A model generated the notes under the pieces. The model was given only the letters and a program-made list of their open reading frames with translations. It ran no database searches and was not told where the DNA came from. A stretch of 64,000 bases of DNA, taken from positions 1,837,579-1,901,578 of the forward strand of contig NZ_CP031841.1 of the NCBI RefSeq assembly GCF_003432385.1. Reading direction: 5' to 3'. The translations under genes and the position numbers were made by a program. This document shows, one piece after another, positions 9,946-19,660 of the stretch; positions within the stretch are counted from its first letter, which is position 1; each line of letters starts with the position of its first letter. Source of the stretch: Breoghania sp. L-A4. Its GTDB lineage: Bacteria; Pseudomonadota; Alphaproteobacteria; Rhizobiales; Stappiaceae.

Positions 9946-10959
9946 ATGACCACAGCACAATCACCGATCAATTCCGGATTCAGTCGAGCCAGCACGACGA
10001 TCGACATCATCAAAGGCGTCGATCTTGTCGGCAAGGTTGCGATCGTCACGGGCGGATATTCGGGCCTCGGGCTCGAAACGGCGCGCACGCTCGCCTCGGC
10101 CGGCGCGCGGGTCATCGTACCGGCCCGTGACGTCGAGCGCGCACGCAAGGCGATTGCCGAGGCTGGCGGCGGCATGGAGGTTCAATTCATGGACCTCACC
10201 GACCCAGGCTCGATCGACGATTTCGCGCGCGACTTCGTCGAAACGGGCCTGCCGCTTCACCTGCTCGTCAACAACGCCGGCATCATGGCGCTGCCCGAAC
10301 TGAAGCGCGATTCACAAGGCAACGAGTTGCAGTTCGCCACCAACCATCTCGGTCATTTCCGGTTGACCGTGCGCCTCTGGGCCGCCTTGAAGCGAGCCGG
10401 CGGCGCGCGTGTCGTCTCGGTTTCCTCCGCCGGTCACCGCTTTTCGCCGGTCGTGTTCGACGACATCAATTTCGAGCATCGCGACTATGATCCCTTCAAG
10501 GCCTACGGCCAGTCAAAAACGGCCAATATTCTCTTCGCGGTCGGTGTCGACCAGCGCGGCAAGGAAGACGACATTCGTGCGTTCTCACTCCATCCCGGCG
10601 GGATAGCGGCAACCAATCTCGGCACGCATGTCGGGGTGGAAATGCTGAAAAATACCGGGTTCGTCGATAAAAATGATCGGCCGGTCGTAGATTTGAGCCG
10701 TGACCTGAAGTCGGTGCCACAGGGAGCCGCCACGCATGTCTGGTGCGCGGTCAGCCCAAAGCTTGACGGCATGGGCGGTGTGTACTGCGCCGATTCCGAT
10801 ATAACGCCCATGATTCCGAAGGGCGGTTCCGTCGATCTGGGCACAGAAGACCGCTCGAAGCGCCTCATCGGTGTCGAGGCCTACGCGATCGATCCAGACG
10901 CGGCAGAAGGACTTTGGCGCAGAAGTGAAGCTCTGACCGGAATATCCCTCCGAAGGTAG
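9946..10959 (+). CDS. Short-chain dehydrogenase/reductase
   Basis: Predicted 337 residues. Classical SDR features are in order: the cofactor motif TGGYSGLGLE, NNAGIMA, the catalytic Ser in VSVSSAGH, and the YGQSKTAN Tyr/Lys pair. It resembles the retinol-dehydrogenase-like oxidoreductases of bacteria; the substrate is unknown. I chose the ATG at 9946 because AAGGAG lies 8 bases upstream. The last codons (SLRR and the TAG stop) fall inside a tRNA-Gly-like remnant, so the original C-terminus may have been replaced when foreign DNA integrated. Confidence 0.85.
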   Translation: MTTAQSPINSGFSRASTTIDIIKGVDLVGKVAIVTGGYSGLGLETARTLASAGARVIVPARDVERARKAIAEAGGGMEVQFMDLTDPGSIDDFARDFVETGLPLHLLVNNAGIMALPELKRDSQGNELQFATNHLGHFRLTVRLWAALKRAGGARVVSVSSAGHRFSPVVFDDINFEHRDYDPFKAYGQSKTANILFAVGVDQRGKEDDIRAFSLHPGGIAATNLGTHVGVEMLKNTGFVDKNDRPVVDLSRDLKSVPQGAATHVWCAVSPKLDGMGGVYCADSDITPMIPKGGSVDLGTEDRSKRLIGVEAYAIDPDAAEGLWRRSEALTGISLRR

Positions 10960-10992
10960 AGGTCTCAGGTTCGAAGCCCTTCGCCCGCTCCA
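10951..10992 (+). repeat. Degenerate tRNA-Gly 3'-half remnant (possible attachment-site scar)
   Basis: The 42 bases align without gaps to the 3' half of a bacterial tRNA-Gly. The T-loop GGTTCGAA, the acceptor 3' strand CGCCCGC and the terminal TCCA are all present. The 5' half, and the bases needed to close the T-stem, are missing or mismatched, so it is not a functional tRNA. The 3' ends of tRNA genes are the usual targets of tyrosine integrases, so a lone 3' fragment typically marks an attL/attR remnant. It overlaps the stop codon of the SDR gene. Confidence 0.6.
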
Positions 10993-10999
10993 GTTTCCT

Positions 11000-11165
11000 T
11001 GGGGGTCCGACCCTGGGAGATAGGTAACAGTTTGTTCCTAGGACATGGGTGACAATCTCGTGGCGAACGGATTGTCGATGGTTTGCAGTGTTCTTTGTTC
11101 CAGGTAGATATGGGTCGGACTTTTCTTGCCGATCATGCGCAGCCACCGGACATCGATGATGGCAT
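11000..11165 (-). mobile_element. Mobile-element debris between the tRNA scar and dusA
   Basis: Read on the minus strand, about 45 codons upstream of a stop near 11043 give a protein-like tail (RWLRMIGKKSPTHIYLEQ and on) with no start or remaining gene. Exact 9-base inverted copies GTCCGACCC (11005-11013) and GGGTCGGAC (11112-11120) flank the piece. I recall similar sequence from ends of IS481-type elements in rhizobia but cannot confirm the family. From about 11166 to 11336 the DNA is AT-rich without a visible gene. Confidence 0.4.
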
Positions 11166-11336
11166 GCCCATGCTATTAACTCCCATTATCGAGTTGGCCG
11201 AGCGCTTCGCTCAGAGAAGTGGTGTTGACTGACATTGGACGTTACAATTTGAAAAACTGGCTGAAATGAGTCACATAACACGTCTGTAGGCAGTGTCAGT
11301 CCGCCCAATCTCAGTTCGGTTTTAAAATTAATGTAA

Positions 11337-12332
11337 ATGGCTGAAAAATATAAGAAAATTGCCATCGCGCCCATGATGGACTGGACGGACCGGCATTGCC
11401 GCGTGTTTCACCGTCAGCTGACGCGCCGTGCGCTGCTGTATACGGAAATGGTCACCACCGGCGCCGTGATCCATGGCGATCGCGCGCGGCTGCTCGGCTA
11501 CTCCGATGTGGAGCATCCGGTTGCCTGCCAGCTTGGCGGCTCCGAGCCGCGCGATGTGGCGGAGGCCGCGCGGATCGCGGAAGGCTTTGGCTACGACGAG
11601 ATCAACCTCAATGTCGGCTGCCCGTCCGACCGGGTGCAGTCGGGCAGTTTCGGCGCCTGCCTGATGGCGGAGCCGGACCTGGTGGGCGACTGCGTCGCCG
11701 CCATGAAGGAGGCCGTGTCCATTCCGGTCACCGTCAAATGCCGGCTGGGAATCGATGACCAGGACCCCGAGGAGGCATTGGACCGGCTGGCCGACGCCGT
11801 GGTTTCGGCGGGCGTGGACGCGCTGTGGGTGCACGCCCGCAAGGCCTGGCTCAAGGGCCTGTCGCCGAAGGAAAATCGCGACGTGCCGCCATTGGACTAC
11901 GACCGCGTCTATCGGCTCAAGCAGCGCTTGCCGGATGTCTGGATCGGCATCAATGGCGGCATCGCGACGCTCGATGACGCCGAGCGTCACCTCGAGCGCG
12001 TCGACGGCGTGATGCTGGGCCGCGCGGCCTATCAGCAACCGGCGCTTCTGGCGGCGGTCGACAACCGCATCTATCGCGAGGACACGCCTCCCGTGCAGCT
12101 TGAGGCGGCGATTGAAGCGCTCTTGCCCTACATCGAGGAACAACTGGCGCGTGACGTGCGCCTGTCGCATATCACGCGCCATATTCTCGGGCTGTTTCAG
12201 GGCGCGCCCGGCGCCCGCGCCTGGCGGCGGACGCTTTCGACGGAAGCTGTGAAGGAGGGCGCCGGGCTCGAGGTCATCGAAGCCGCGCTCGCGCATGTCA
12301 CCGGCGGCGTATTCGACGTGGCCGTGGCCTGA
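11337..12332 (+). CDS. dusA: tRNA-dihydrouridine synthase A
   Basis: Predicted 331 residues. This FMN enzyme reduces uridines in the tRNA D-loop (U20/U20a for DusA). The N-terminal motif IAPMMDWTDRHCR, the FMN-barrel segment NLNVGCPSDRVQSG with the catalytic Cys, and VHARKAWLKGLSPKENR are all diagnostic of DusA. The first seven to eight codons (GCT GAA AAA TAT AAG AAA ATT) are AT-rich, unlike the rest of the gene. No ribosome binding site is visible before the ATG. The 5' end of dusA is a known target of integrative elements, so the start may have been supplied by an inserted element. Confidence 0.95.
   Translation: MAEKYKKIAIAPMMDWTDRHCRVFHRQLTRRALLYTEMVTTGAVIHGDRARLLGYSDVEHPVACQLGGSEPRDVAEAARIAEGFGYDEINLNVGCPSDRVQSGSFGACLMAEPDLVGDCVAAMKEAVSIPVTVKCRLGIDDQDPEEALDRLADAVVSAGVDALWVHARKAWLKGLSPKENRDVPPLDYDRVYRLKQRLPDVWIGINGGIATLDDAERHLERVDGVMLGRAAYQQPALLAAVDNRIYREDTPPVQLEAAIEALLPYIEEQLARDVRLSHITRHILGLFQGAPGARAWRRTLSTEAVKEGAGLEVIEAALAHVTGGVFDVAVA
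11361..11390 (+). other. Candidate dusA-type attachment site
   Basis: This segment encodes the invariant AIAPMMDWTD of DusA, where integrative elements of the dusA class recombine according to the literature. Base composition changes sharply here, from AT-rich DNA upstream to GC-rich dusA. No integrase gene and no second copy of the core are seen in the 11 kb to the left, so an element would have to extend beyond the window or be decayed. Confidence 0.4.
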
Positions 12333-12335
12333 TCG

Positions 12336-13040
12336 TCAGGGCTGCAGGATCATGCGGCCCTTTTCCACCCGCCAGGAGGCCAGGCGGTTGAGCGCGTTCA
12401 TGCCGAAGAGACTGCTGCGCAGCTTTCCAGGCGGCGCGACGAAGGCCCGCAGGCGCCGCAGTTCCGAGCCGGCGATCGTGACCGTGTCCAGCTGCACCTG
12501 GGCGACGAGCGCCTGACCGTTGGCGGTGGTCACCGGCGTGCGGAAATTCAGCGCCGCTGTGTCCAGGCCGATGGCGCGCGCGTCCTCGTCCGTCAGCGTG
12601 ATCATGCTCGCGCCGGTGTCGACCAGGAAATGAACCGGCGCGCCGTCGACCGTTGCATCCAGTGTGAAATGGCCGGAGCGATCCTGCACCAGCGCGATGG
12701 TGCCGTCGTTCTGCTCGATGGCATAGCCGGGAACCAGCACGCCGACGGTGCGCCAGAAGACGGTTTCGAGCTCATAGCGCATGGCGTAGCCGGCCACCAG
12801 GATGACGCCGAGGCTTGTCCAGATCAGCATGGAGCGCAGGGCGGTGCCGAGATTGCGCGGTGAAAACAGCAGACTTGCTCCCAGGATGAGCGCCAGGGCG
12901 GACAGCTTGACGAGCTGCGGGCCGCTCCGATCGAGATTCGCGGTTGCGGGATCCTGGTCCCAGAAACCGATGTAATAGGCCACAGCCCCGGCCATGAAGA
13001 CGCCAAGTCCGGCGATGACGATGTATTTCAGCGCTGTCAT
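12336..13040 (-). CDS. Membrane-anchored retropepsin-like aspartic protease (TIGR02281 type)
   Basis: Predicted 234 residues. Three hydrophobic segments in the first 100 residues are followed by a single retroviral-type aspartic protease domain, with the motif FLVDTGASMITL and a later SLFGMNALNRL hydrophobic-Gly segment. Such clan AA proteases work as dimers; physiological substrates in alphaproteobacteria are poorly known. I chose the ATG at 13040, 8 bases after GGGGAG, over a GTG one codon upstream. It overlaps the DUF1289 gene by one base (TGATG), so the two are co-translated. Confidence 0.85.
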   Translation of the reverse strand: MTALKYIVIAGLGVFMAGAVAYYIGFWDQDPATANLDRSGPQLVKLSALALILGASLLFSPRNLGTALRSMLIWTSLGVILVAGYAMRYELETVFWRTVGVLVPGYAIEQNDGTIALVQDRSGHFTLDATVDGAPVHFLVDTGASMITLTDEDARAIGLDTAALNFRTPVTTANGQALVAQVQLDTVTIAGSELRRLRAFVAPPGKLRSSLFGMNALNRLASWRVEKGRMILQP

Positions 13041-13228
13041 CACGCGGTCTCCCCTGCGAGGGCGGCCATGCGCGCCGGCAACCGGTCGGTGATGGTCTGG
13101 CGCGCACTGTCATCAAGGCCGCCCCAGGCTGCAATCTCATCAAGCGTGCGTGCGCATCCCCGGCACAGGCCGCTGGCCTGGTCGATCACACAGATCTTGA
13201 TGCAAGGGCTCGAGCGGGAAACCGTCAT
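13040..13228 (-). CDS. DUF1289 domain protein
   Basis: Predicted 62 residues starting MTVSRSSPCIKICVID. The cysteine pattern PCIKIC, then GLCRGCARTLDEIAAW, is that of DUF1289, a short probable zinc- or iron-binding motif protein often found beside other genes. Its function is unknown. The reading frame is open 20 codons further upstream but that extension is not conserved-looking. The stop overlaps the start of the aspartic protease gene. Confidence 0.85.
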   Translation of the reverse strand: MTVSRSSPCIKICVIDQASGLCRGCARTLDEIAAWGGLDDSARQTITDRLPARMAALAGETA

Positions 13229-13280
13229 TGCCGTCCTTTGTTTTGGCTCAATCAGGCCGTGGCGCGCCTCGGGACATCGC

Positions 13281-14096
13281 TTACGCAAACATAAGAAGGC
13301 CGATCAGGAAGGCAAGCGCGGCGAGCTGTTGCGCGGCGCCGATAACGTCGCCTGTGTGGCCGCCGATCTTGGCGCGGGCCAGAGAACCGGTGCCCAGGGT
13401 GGCAAGGCCGCTTGCTCCCAGCGCCGCGAGCCAGTGCGCAAGGCCGATGGTGACCGCCTGCGGCAGCGTCAGCACCGCGCCGAGCACGAAGGCGCCGACG
13501 ACCGCATCCTTTCCTGGCTGGCCTGCCTGCGCGGCGAGGCCGCCCGGCCGCGCGCACGGCAGCATGACCCAGGGCCAAAGCGCCACCGCGCGGCTGATCG
13601 CGCCCGCGCCCACCAGCGCCAGGGCGGTGGCCCAGGCCCCGTGCCGGATCAGAAGCGTCTCGAGCAGGCCCGCCGCCAGTATCAGCGCCATGGCCAGGGC
13701 CAGAACGCCATAGGTGCCCACCCGGCTGTCGCGCATGATGTCCAGCCGCTTCTCGGCCGTGTGCGCGCCAAAGAATCCGTCCGCCACATCGGCCAGCCCG
13801 TCCTCGTGCAACCCGCCGCTCGTGGCGATCAGGGCGCACAGCGTGAGCGCGGCGATCACCAGGGGCGGCAGCGCGGTGAGGCTCAGAGCCAGCAGCAGGA
13901 GCGCGCCGGGAAGCGCGATCAGCGCGCCCGCAACCGGCGTCGCGCGGGACGCGCGGGTGAAATCGGGCATGGCGGCGGGGTCGTCGTCGGGGCCGAGCCG
14001 GGGCACGGGAAGGCGCGAGAAGAATCGCATCGCCGCCGCGATGTCGGCAAGCCACGGCGCGAGTGCGCTCCAAAGCGGGTTTCCCTGCGTCTTCAT
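13281..14096 (-). CDS. cobS: Adenosylcobinamide-GDP ribazoletransferase (cobalamin synthase)
   Basis: Predicted 271-residue integral membrane protein. It joins adenosylcobinamide-GDP with alpha-ribazole in the last step of the cobalamin nucleotide loop. The opening FFSRLPVP motif, the metal-binding ATSGGLHEDGLADVADGFFG and the DSRVGTYG segment are characteristic. It is divergent from cobT, 95 bases apart. No cobalamin riboswitch is recognisable in that short gap. Confidence 0.95.
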   Translation of the reverse strand: MKTQGNPLWSALAPWLADIAAAMRFFSRLPVPRLGPDDDPAAMPDFTRASRATPVAGALIALPGALLLLALSLTALPPLVIAALTLCALIATSGGLHEDGLADVADGFFGAHTAEKRLDIMRDSRVGTYGVLALAMALILAAGLLETLLIRHGAWATALALVGAGAISRAVALWPWVMLPCARPGGLAAQAGQPGKDAVVGAFVLGAVLTLPQAVTIGLAHWLAALGASGLATLGTGSLARAKIGGHTGDVIGAAQQLAALAFLIGLLMFA

Positions 14097-14191
14097 GGGT
14101 GTTGGCGTCCGTGCTTGTGTTTGCGACCTTGCTGGTTATAGATCGCGGCCAAATCCGCGCCAATGCCAATCGCCCTTTCGGAGAACCCCGC

Positions 14192-15232
14192 ATGTCCCAG
14201 ACCCTGTCCGGCCAGACGCCCACCGGCCTTCCGTTCGACGACATCCGCAATCTCCTGCCGCAGATGCCGGGTCCCGATCTGGATGCGGTGGCGGTGGTGC
14301 GCGCGCGCGACGCGCAGCTCACCAAGCCGGCGGGCGCCATGGGCAGGCTCGAGGATCTGGTAGAATGGCTCGCCGCCTGGCAGGGCGAGGGGCGTCCCAA
14401 GGTGACCCGGCCGCTGGTCGCGGTCTTCGCCGGCAACCACGGCGTCACCAAACAGGGCGTGTCGCCGTTTCCTTCCGACGTCACCGCGCAGATGGTGGCC
14501 AATTTCGGCGCCGGCGGCGCGGCCATCAACCAGATCTGCATCGCCCACGATCTCGGCCTGAAGGTCTTTGAACTGGCGCTGGAGTTTCCCACCGGCGACA
14601 TCGCCGAGGAGGACGCGATGGACGAGCCGACCTGCGCGGCGACCATCGCCTATGGCATGGAAGCGATCGCGGGCGGCACGGATCTTCTGTGCATCGGCGA
14701 GATGGGCATCGGCAACACCACCGTGGCGGCCGCCATCTTCCACGCGCTGTACGGCGGCGCGGCAAGCGACTGGGTCGGCCCGGGCACCGGGCACGACGCG
14801 GCCGGCATTGCCCGCAAAGCGGAGGTGGTCGCCAAGGCCGTCGCGCGCAACGAAGGCGCCCTGAAGGATCCGCTGGAGGTGCTGCGCCGTCTCGGCGGGC
14901 GGGAAATCGCCGCCATGGCCGGCGCCATCCTGGCCGCGCGGCTGCAGCGGGTTCCCGTGATCGTCGACGGCTTCGTGGCGACATCCGCCGCCGCCGTCCT
15001 TCACAAGATGGATGCCACCGCGCTCGACCACTGCCTGTTCGGCCATGTCTCGGCGGAAACCGCGCACCGCCGCGCCCTCGACGCCATGGGCAAGACGGCG
15101 CTGCTGGATCTCGGCATGCGGCTGGGCGAGGGGACGGGGGCTGCGCTCGCCGCCGGCATCGTCAAGGCCGCCGCCCAGGTGCACGACGGCATGGCGACGT
15201 TCGCGGATGCGGGCGTCACGAACAAGGACTGA
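14192..15232 (+). CDS. cobT: Nicotinate-nucleotide--dimethylbenzimidazole phosphoribosyltransferase
   Basis: Predicted 346 residues. It makes alpha-ribazole phosphate from dimethylbenzimidazole and nicotinate mononucleotide, the substrate branch for CobS. Visible family motifs are LTKPAGAMGRLEDL, FAGNHGVTKQGVS, GEMGIGNTT and VDGFVATSAAAV. The catalytic glutamate is in the C-terminal MRLGEGTGAALA. I chose the ATG at 14192 (MSQTLSGQ); the frame is open another 43 codons upstream, but those overlap cobS on the other strand. It faces cobS and ends 16 bases before the convergent histidine kinase gene. Confidence 0.95.
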   Translation: MSQTLSGQTPTGLPFDDIRNLLPQMPGPDLDAVAVVRARDAQLTKPAGAMGRLEDLVEWLAAWQGEGRPKVTRPLVAVFAGNHGVTKQGVSPFPSDVTAQMVANFGAGGAAINQICIAHDLGLKVFELALEFPTGDIAEEDAMDEPTCAATIAYGMEAIAGGTDLLCIGEMGIGNTTVAAAIFHALYGGAASDWVGPGTGHDAAGIARKAEVVAKAVARNEGALKDPLEVLRRLGGREIAAMAGAILAARLQRVPVIVDGFVATSAAAVLHKMDATALDHCLFGHVSAETAHRRALDAMGKTALLDLGMRLGEGTGAALAAGIVKAAAQVHDGMATFADAGVTNKD

Positions 15233-15248
15233 GCTGCAACGGTGCGGG

Positions 15249-16790
<1,542 letters not shown>

Positions 16791-16977
16791 GCCGAACGGC
16801 GGCTCTTCGGTTGCGCGGGAGTTTCGATCAGGATCCAATTCCGAGGCATCTTCGTCACAAACTCTTAAGATCGGCCTCAGAAATATGGTTAACGATTTGC
16901 AAACCGGCGCATTCGGGGCTTTCCTTGCGACATGCGAACAGGGACGCAGAGCCCTCGAATGACAGGAAGGAATGCGC

Positions 16978-17613
16978 ATGGCGGGATCTGATTTTTCCAC
17001 ACTGAAACTCTTTGACGGAGGCCGCGCGCCGAACCCGCGCCGGGTGCGCATCTTCCTTGCCGAAAAGGCAATCACGGTTCCGCTTTCGCCAATCGATATC
17101 GGGGCGCTGGAGCAGAAATCGCCGCAGTTCACCGCGCTCAATCCGTATCAGCGGACCCCGGCGCTGCAGCTCGAGGATGGCACCGTCATCGCCGAAAGCG
17201 TCGCCATCTGCCGCTATTTCGAGGAGCTGCGGCCCGAACCGCCGCTGATGGGGGTGGATGCGCGTGACAAGGCGATCGTGGAAATGTGGAACCGGCGCGT
17301 TGAGATGAACCTGTTTGGTGCGGTGGCGGCGGTTTTTCGCCACTTGCATCCATCAATGGCGGGAATGGAGGTGCCGCAGATCGCCGCGTGGGGTGAGGCG
17401 AACCGCCCGAAGGCGCTGGACCAGCTCGCGTTTCTTGATGGAGAACTCGCCGGCCGGCCGTTCGTTGCCGGTGAGCGTTTCACCATCGCGGACATAACCG
17501 CTCTGTGCGCGGTCGATTTCTGCAAGCCGGCGAAGGTCGAGGTCCCCGAGACACTCGTCAACCTGCACCGCTGGCATGCGGAAGTGTCCGCGCGCCCCAG
17601 CGCCCGGGCTTGA
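16978..17613 (+). CDS. Glutathione S-transferase family protein
   Basis: Predicted 211 residues. The thioredoxin-like N-terminal domain (LKLFDGGRAPNPRRVRIFL, then YQRTPALQLEDGTVIAESVAICRYFEE) carries the cis-Pro and the E-S glutathione-binding pair. An all-helical C-terminal domain follows with GRPFVAGERFTIADITAL. Its substrate is unknown. Of two ATGs (16972 and 16978) the second has proper spacing from AGGAAGG. It is divergent from the histidine kinase, with 187 bases between them. Confidence 0.88.
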   Translation: MAGSDFSTLKLFDGGRAPNPRRVRIFLAEKAITVPLSPIDIGALEQKSPQFTALNPYQRTPALQLEDGTVIAESVAICRYFEELRPEPPLMGVDARDKAIVEMWNRRVEMNLFGAVAAVFRHLHPSMAGMEVPQIAAWGEANRPKALDQLAFLDGELAGRPFVAGERFTIADITALCAVDFCKPAKVEVPETLVNLHRWHAEVSARPSARA

Positions 17614-17636
17614 CCGGGCGAGGCAGGCAGTCGGCA

Positions 17637-18362
17637 ATGGGAGAGTCTGACATCACCGGGAAAGACGACCTCGCGACGCTTCTCGACGAGATCCGTGCCT
17701 GTCGCGCCTGTGTCGAGGCGCCGATACGCGCCAGCCTGCCGCATCGGCCGCGGCCGGTGGTCCAGGCAAGCTCGACGGCCCGGTTGTGCATCGCGGGCCA
17801 GGCGCCGGGCACCCGCGTGCACGCCACCGGCATTCCCTTCAACGATCCGTCGGGCGACCGGCTGCGCGACTGGCTTGGCGTCGGCCGCGAGGTCTTCTAC
17901 GATCCGTGCCGCCTTGCCATCGTGCCGATGGGATTCTGTTTCCCCGGCCTCGACGCCAAGGGGGGAGACCTGCCGCCGCGCCGCGAATGCCGGGCGCTGT
18001 GGCATGACCGTCTGTATGAGGCCATGCCGCAGGTCGAACTGGTCTTGGCCATCGGCCAATATGCACAGGCGTATCATCTGGGCGCGGACCGGAAGCGAAA
18101 CCTGACGGAAACCGTCGGCCATTGGCGGCAGATTTTCGCCGGTGAGCGTCGCCCGCGTATCCTGCCGCTGCCGCATCCCTCCTGGCGCAACAACGCGTGG
18201 CTGAAGAGGAACCCGTGGTTCGAGACGGATCTGCTGCCCGTGCTGCGCGCTGAAGTGGCGCGGCTGATCGATATCAAGGCGCGGCATCAAGATCCCAAGC
18301 AGGCTGACCGGACTGTCGAGACCGGTTTCACTGTGAATCGCGACCTCCGGAGCAAAGGCTGA
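17637..18362 (+). CDS. Uracil-DNA glycosylase family protein
   Basis: Predicted 241 residues. The UDG-superfamily fold is suggested by an early Cys pair (IRACRACVE), the motif GQAPGTRVHATGIPFNDPSGDRLRDWL and the late LPHPSWRN loop. GQAPG replaces the GEAPG of family 4 enzymes. Such proteins remove uracil from DNA, or are non-catalytic relatives. The C-terminal 35 residues (after VARLIDIKAR) look unlike the domain and run up to the next gene. Its stop overlaps the start of the antiporter gene by one base. Confidence 0.75.
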   Translation: MGESDITGKDDLATLLDEIRACRACVEAPIRASLPHRPRPVVQASSTARLCIAGQAPGTRVHATGIPFNDPSGDRLRDWLGVGREVFYDPCRLAIVPMGFCFPGLDAKGGDLPPRRECRALWHDRLYEAMPQVELVLAIGQYAQAYHLGADRKRNLTETVGHWRQIFAGERRPRILPLPHPSWRNNAWLKRNPWFETDLLPVLRAEVARLIDIKARHQDPKQADRTVETGFTVNRDLRSKG

Positions 18363-19648
18363 TGTCTGCCGAACACCCGTTCGAGGTGATTGTCTCGCTG
18401 TTTGTCGTTCTCGTCAGTGCGAGGCTCGCGGGCAGCGCGGCGCGCCGCATAGGTCAGCCGGCGGTGGTCGGCGCACTGCTGGCGGGCATGGCGATTGCCA
18501 CCGTGTCGGTCTTTGGTGTGCCGTATTTCGAGCTGTTGCAGGATTCCGCCGCCGTTTCGGCGGCCGCCACCGCCGGCATGTTTATCGTCTTGCTCGCGGC
18601 GGCTGTCGAAATCGCGCCCTCCGAGTTGGCGCATTCGTTGCGCCGCGGGCTTATCGTGGCCTTTGGGGGCGTCACCGTGCCGTTGGCGGCCGGTTTCGCG
18701 CTGGCGCTTGTGTTTTTCCCGAAAGGCGATGGACTGCTGGCGTTGGCCTTCCTGTTCGGCATCGACATGTCGATCACCGCCATTCCGTCGGCGCTGAAGG
18801 TCCTGTCGGAACTCGGAATGCTGCATGCGCCACTCGGGCGCACGATCATTGCAGCCGCTTTGTTCGACGATGTCATGGGCTTGTTGCTCGTTGCCTTGAT
18901 GGCCGCCTTCACTGATATCGGCGGCGGCACGACGACGTCGATTGCTCTGGATATTGGCGCCACGGTGCTTGGCCTGCTGATCTATGGCGGCACGACGATC
19001 GCGATCGGTACGCGAATTTTTCCCCATATTCACCGCGGCGTGAAGGCTCTCGATCTTGCCGCGGCAGAGTTGTTCGCGCTGGTTTCAGTCGCGCTCGCCT
19101 ATGCGGCTCTCGCTGAACTTCTCGGCCTGCATTGGGTGCTTGGTCCCGTCATGGCGGGAATCTTCTTCGAGCCGGTGCGCATCGGCAAGCGCGGCTTCAA
19201 CGAAGTGCGCATGGCGTTGGGCGGCATATCCGATGGGCTTCTGGCGCCGGTCTTCTTTTGCTCCGTTGGCATGGGGTTCGATCCGTTCGCCATATGGCAG
19301 GCACCGGAACTGGTGGCGTTGGCAACAAGCGTCGCGATTTGCGGCAAGCTGATCGGCGCAGGCGTTCCGGCCCGCATGAGTGGATTGTCGCGTACCGCGG
19401 CCGTCGCCGTTGGCATTGGCATGACGGCGCGCGGCGCGGTGGAACTGGTTGTGCTTTCCGTCGCCGTGGAAGCGGGGCTGCTCGATCCGGAGAACAATGT
19501 CTTCCATGACAATCTCTACTCCGCTCTTGTCGCGACCTCTGTGCTCAGCACCTTGCTCGCGCCGCTGGCCTTGCGCTGGTGGCTGAAGAAATATCACGTC
19601 ATCGGCGAACAGCCTGGGGAGCCGGCCCCGGTTGAAGCCGGCCGTTAG
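18362..19648 (+). CDS. Cation:proton antiporter (Kef/CPA2-like)
   Basis: Predicted 428 residues with about 12 membrane helices from residue 8 to 415. The order of features fits the Na+/H+ exchanger domain: GQPAVVGALLAGM near the N-terminus, an FGIDMSITAIPSALKVLSELGML transport-core segment, and GMTARGAVELVVLS near the end. No C-terminal RCK/TrkA-N domain is present. The exchanged ion cannot be deduced. Its start overlaps the UDG-like gene by one base, and it ends 12 bases before a convergent gene. Confidence 0.88.
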   Translation: MSAEHPFEVIVSLFVVLVSARLAGSAARRIGQPAVVGALLAGMAIATVSVFGVPYFELLQDSAAVSAAATAGMFIVLLAAAVEIAPSELAHSLRRGLIVAFGGVTVPLAAGFALALVFFPKGDGLLALAFLFGIDMSITAIPSALKVLSELGMLHAPLGRTIIAAALFDDVMGLLLVALMAAFTDIGGGTTTSIALDIGATVLGLLIYGGTTIAIGTRIFPHIHRGVKALDLAAAELFALVSVALAYAALAELLGLHWVLGPVMAGIFFEPVRIGKRGFNEVRMALGGISDGLLAPVFFCSVGMGFDPFAIWQAPELVALATSVAICGKLIGAGVPARMSGLSRTAAVAVGIGMTARGAVELVVLSVAVEAGLLDPENNVFHDNLYSALVATSVLSTLLAPLALRWWLKKYHVIGEQPGEPAPVEAGR

Positions 19649-19660
19649 AGTCGCAGTGCC

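Noticed and set aside
10865-11146. Minus-strand 93-codon frame with ERAKGFEP
   Set aside because: That peptide is the well-known false translation of a tRNA 3' end; it helped reveal the tRNA-Gly remnant but is not a gene.
14097-14191. Cobalamin riboswitch between cobS and cobT
   Set aside because: The gap is only 95 bases and lacks the B12-box-like sequence and room for the fold.
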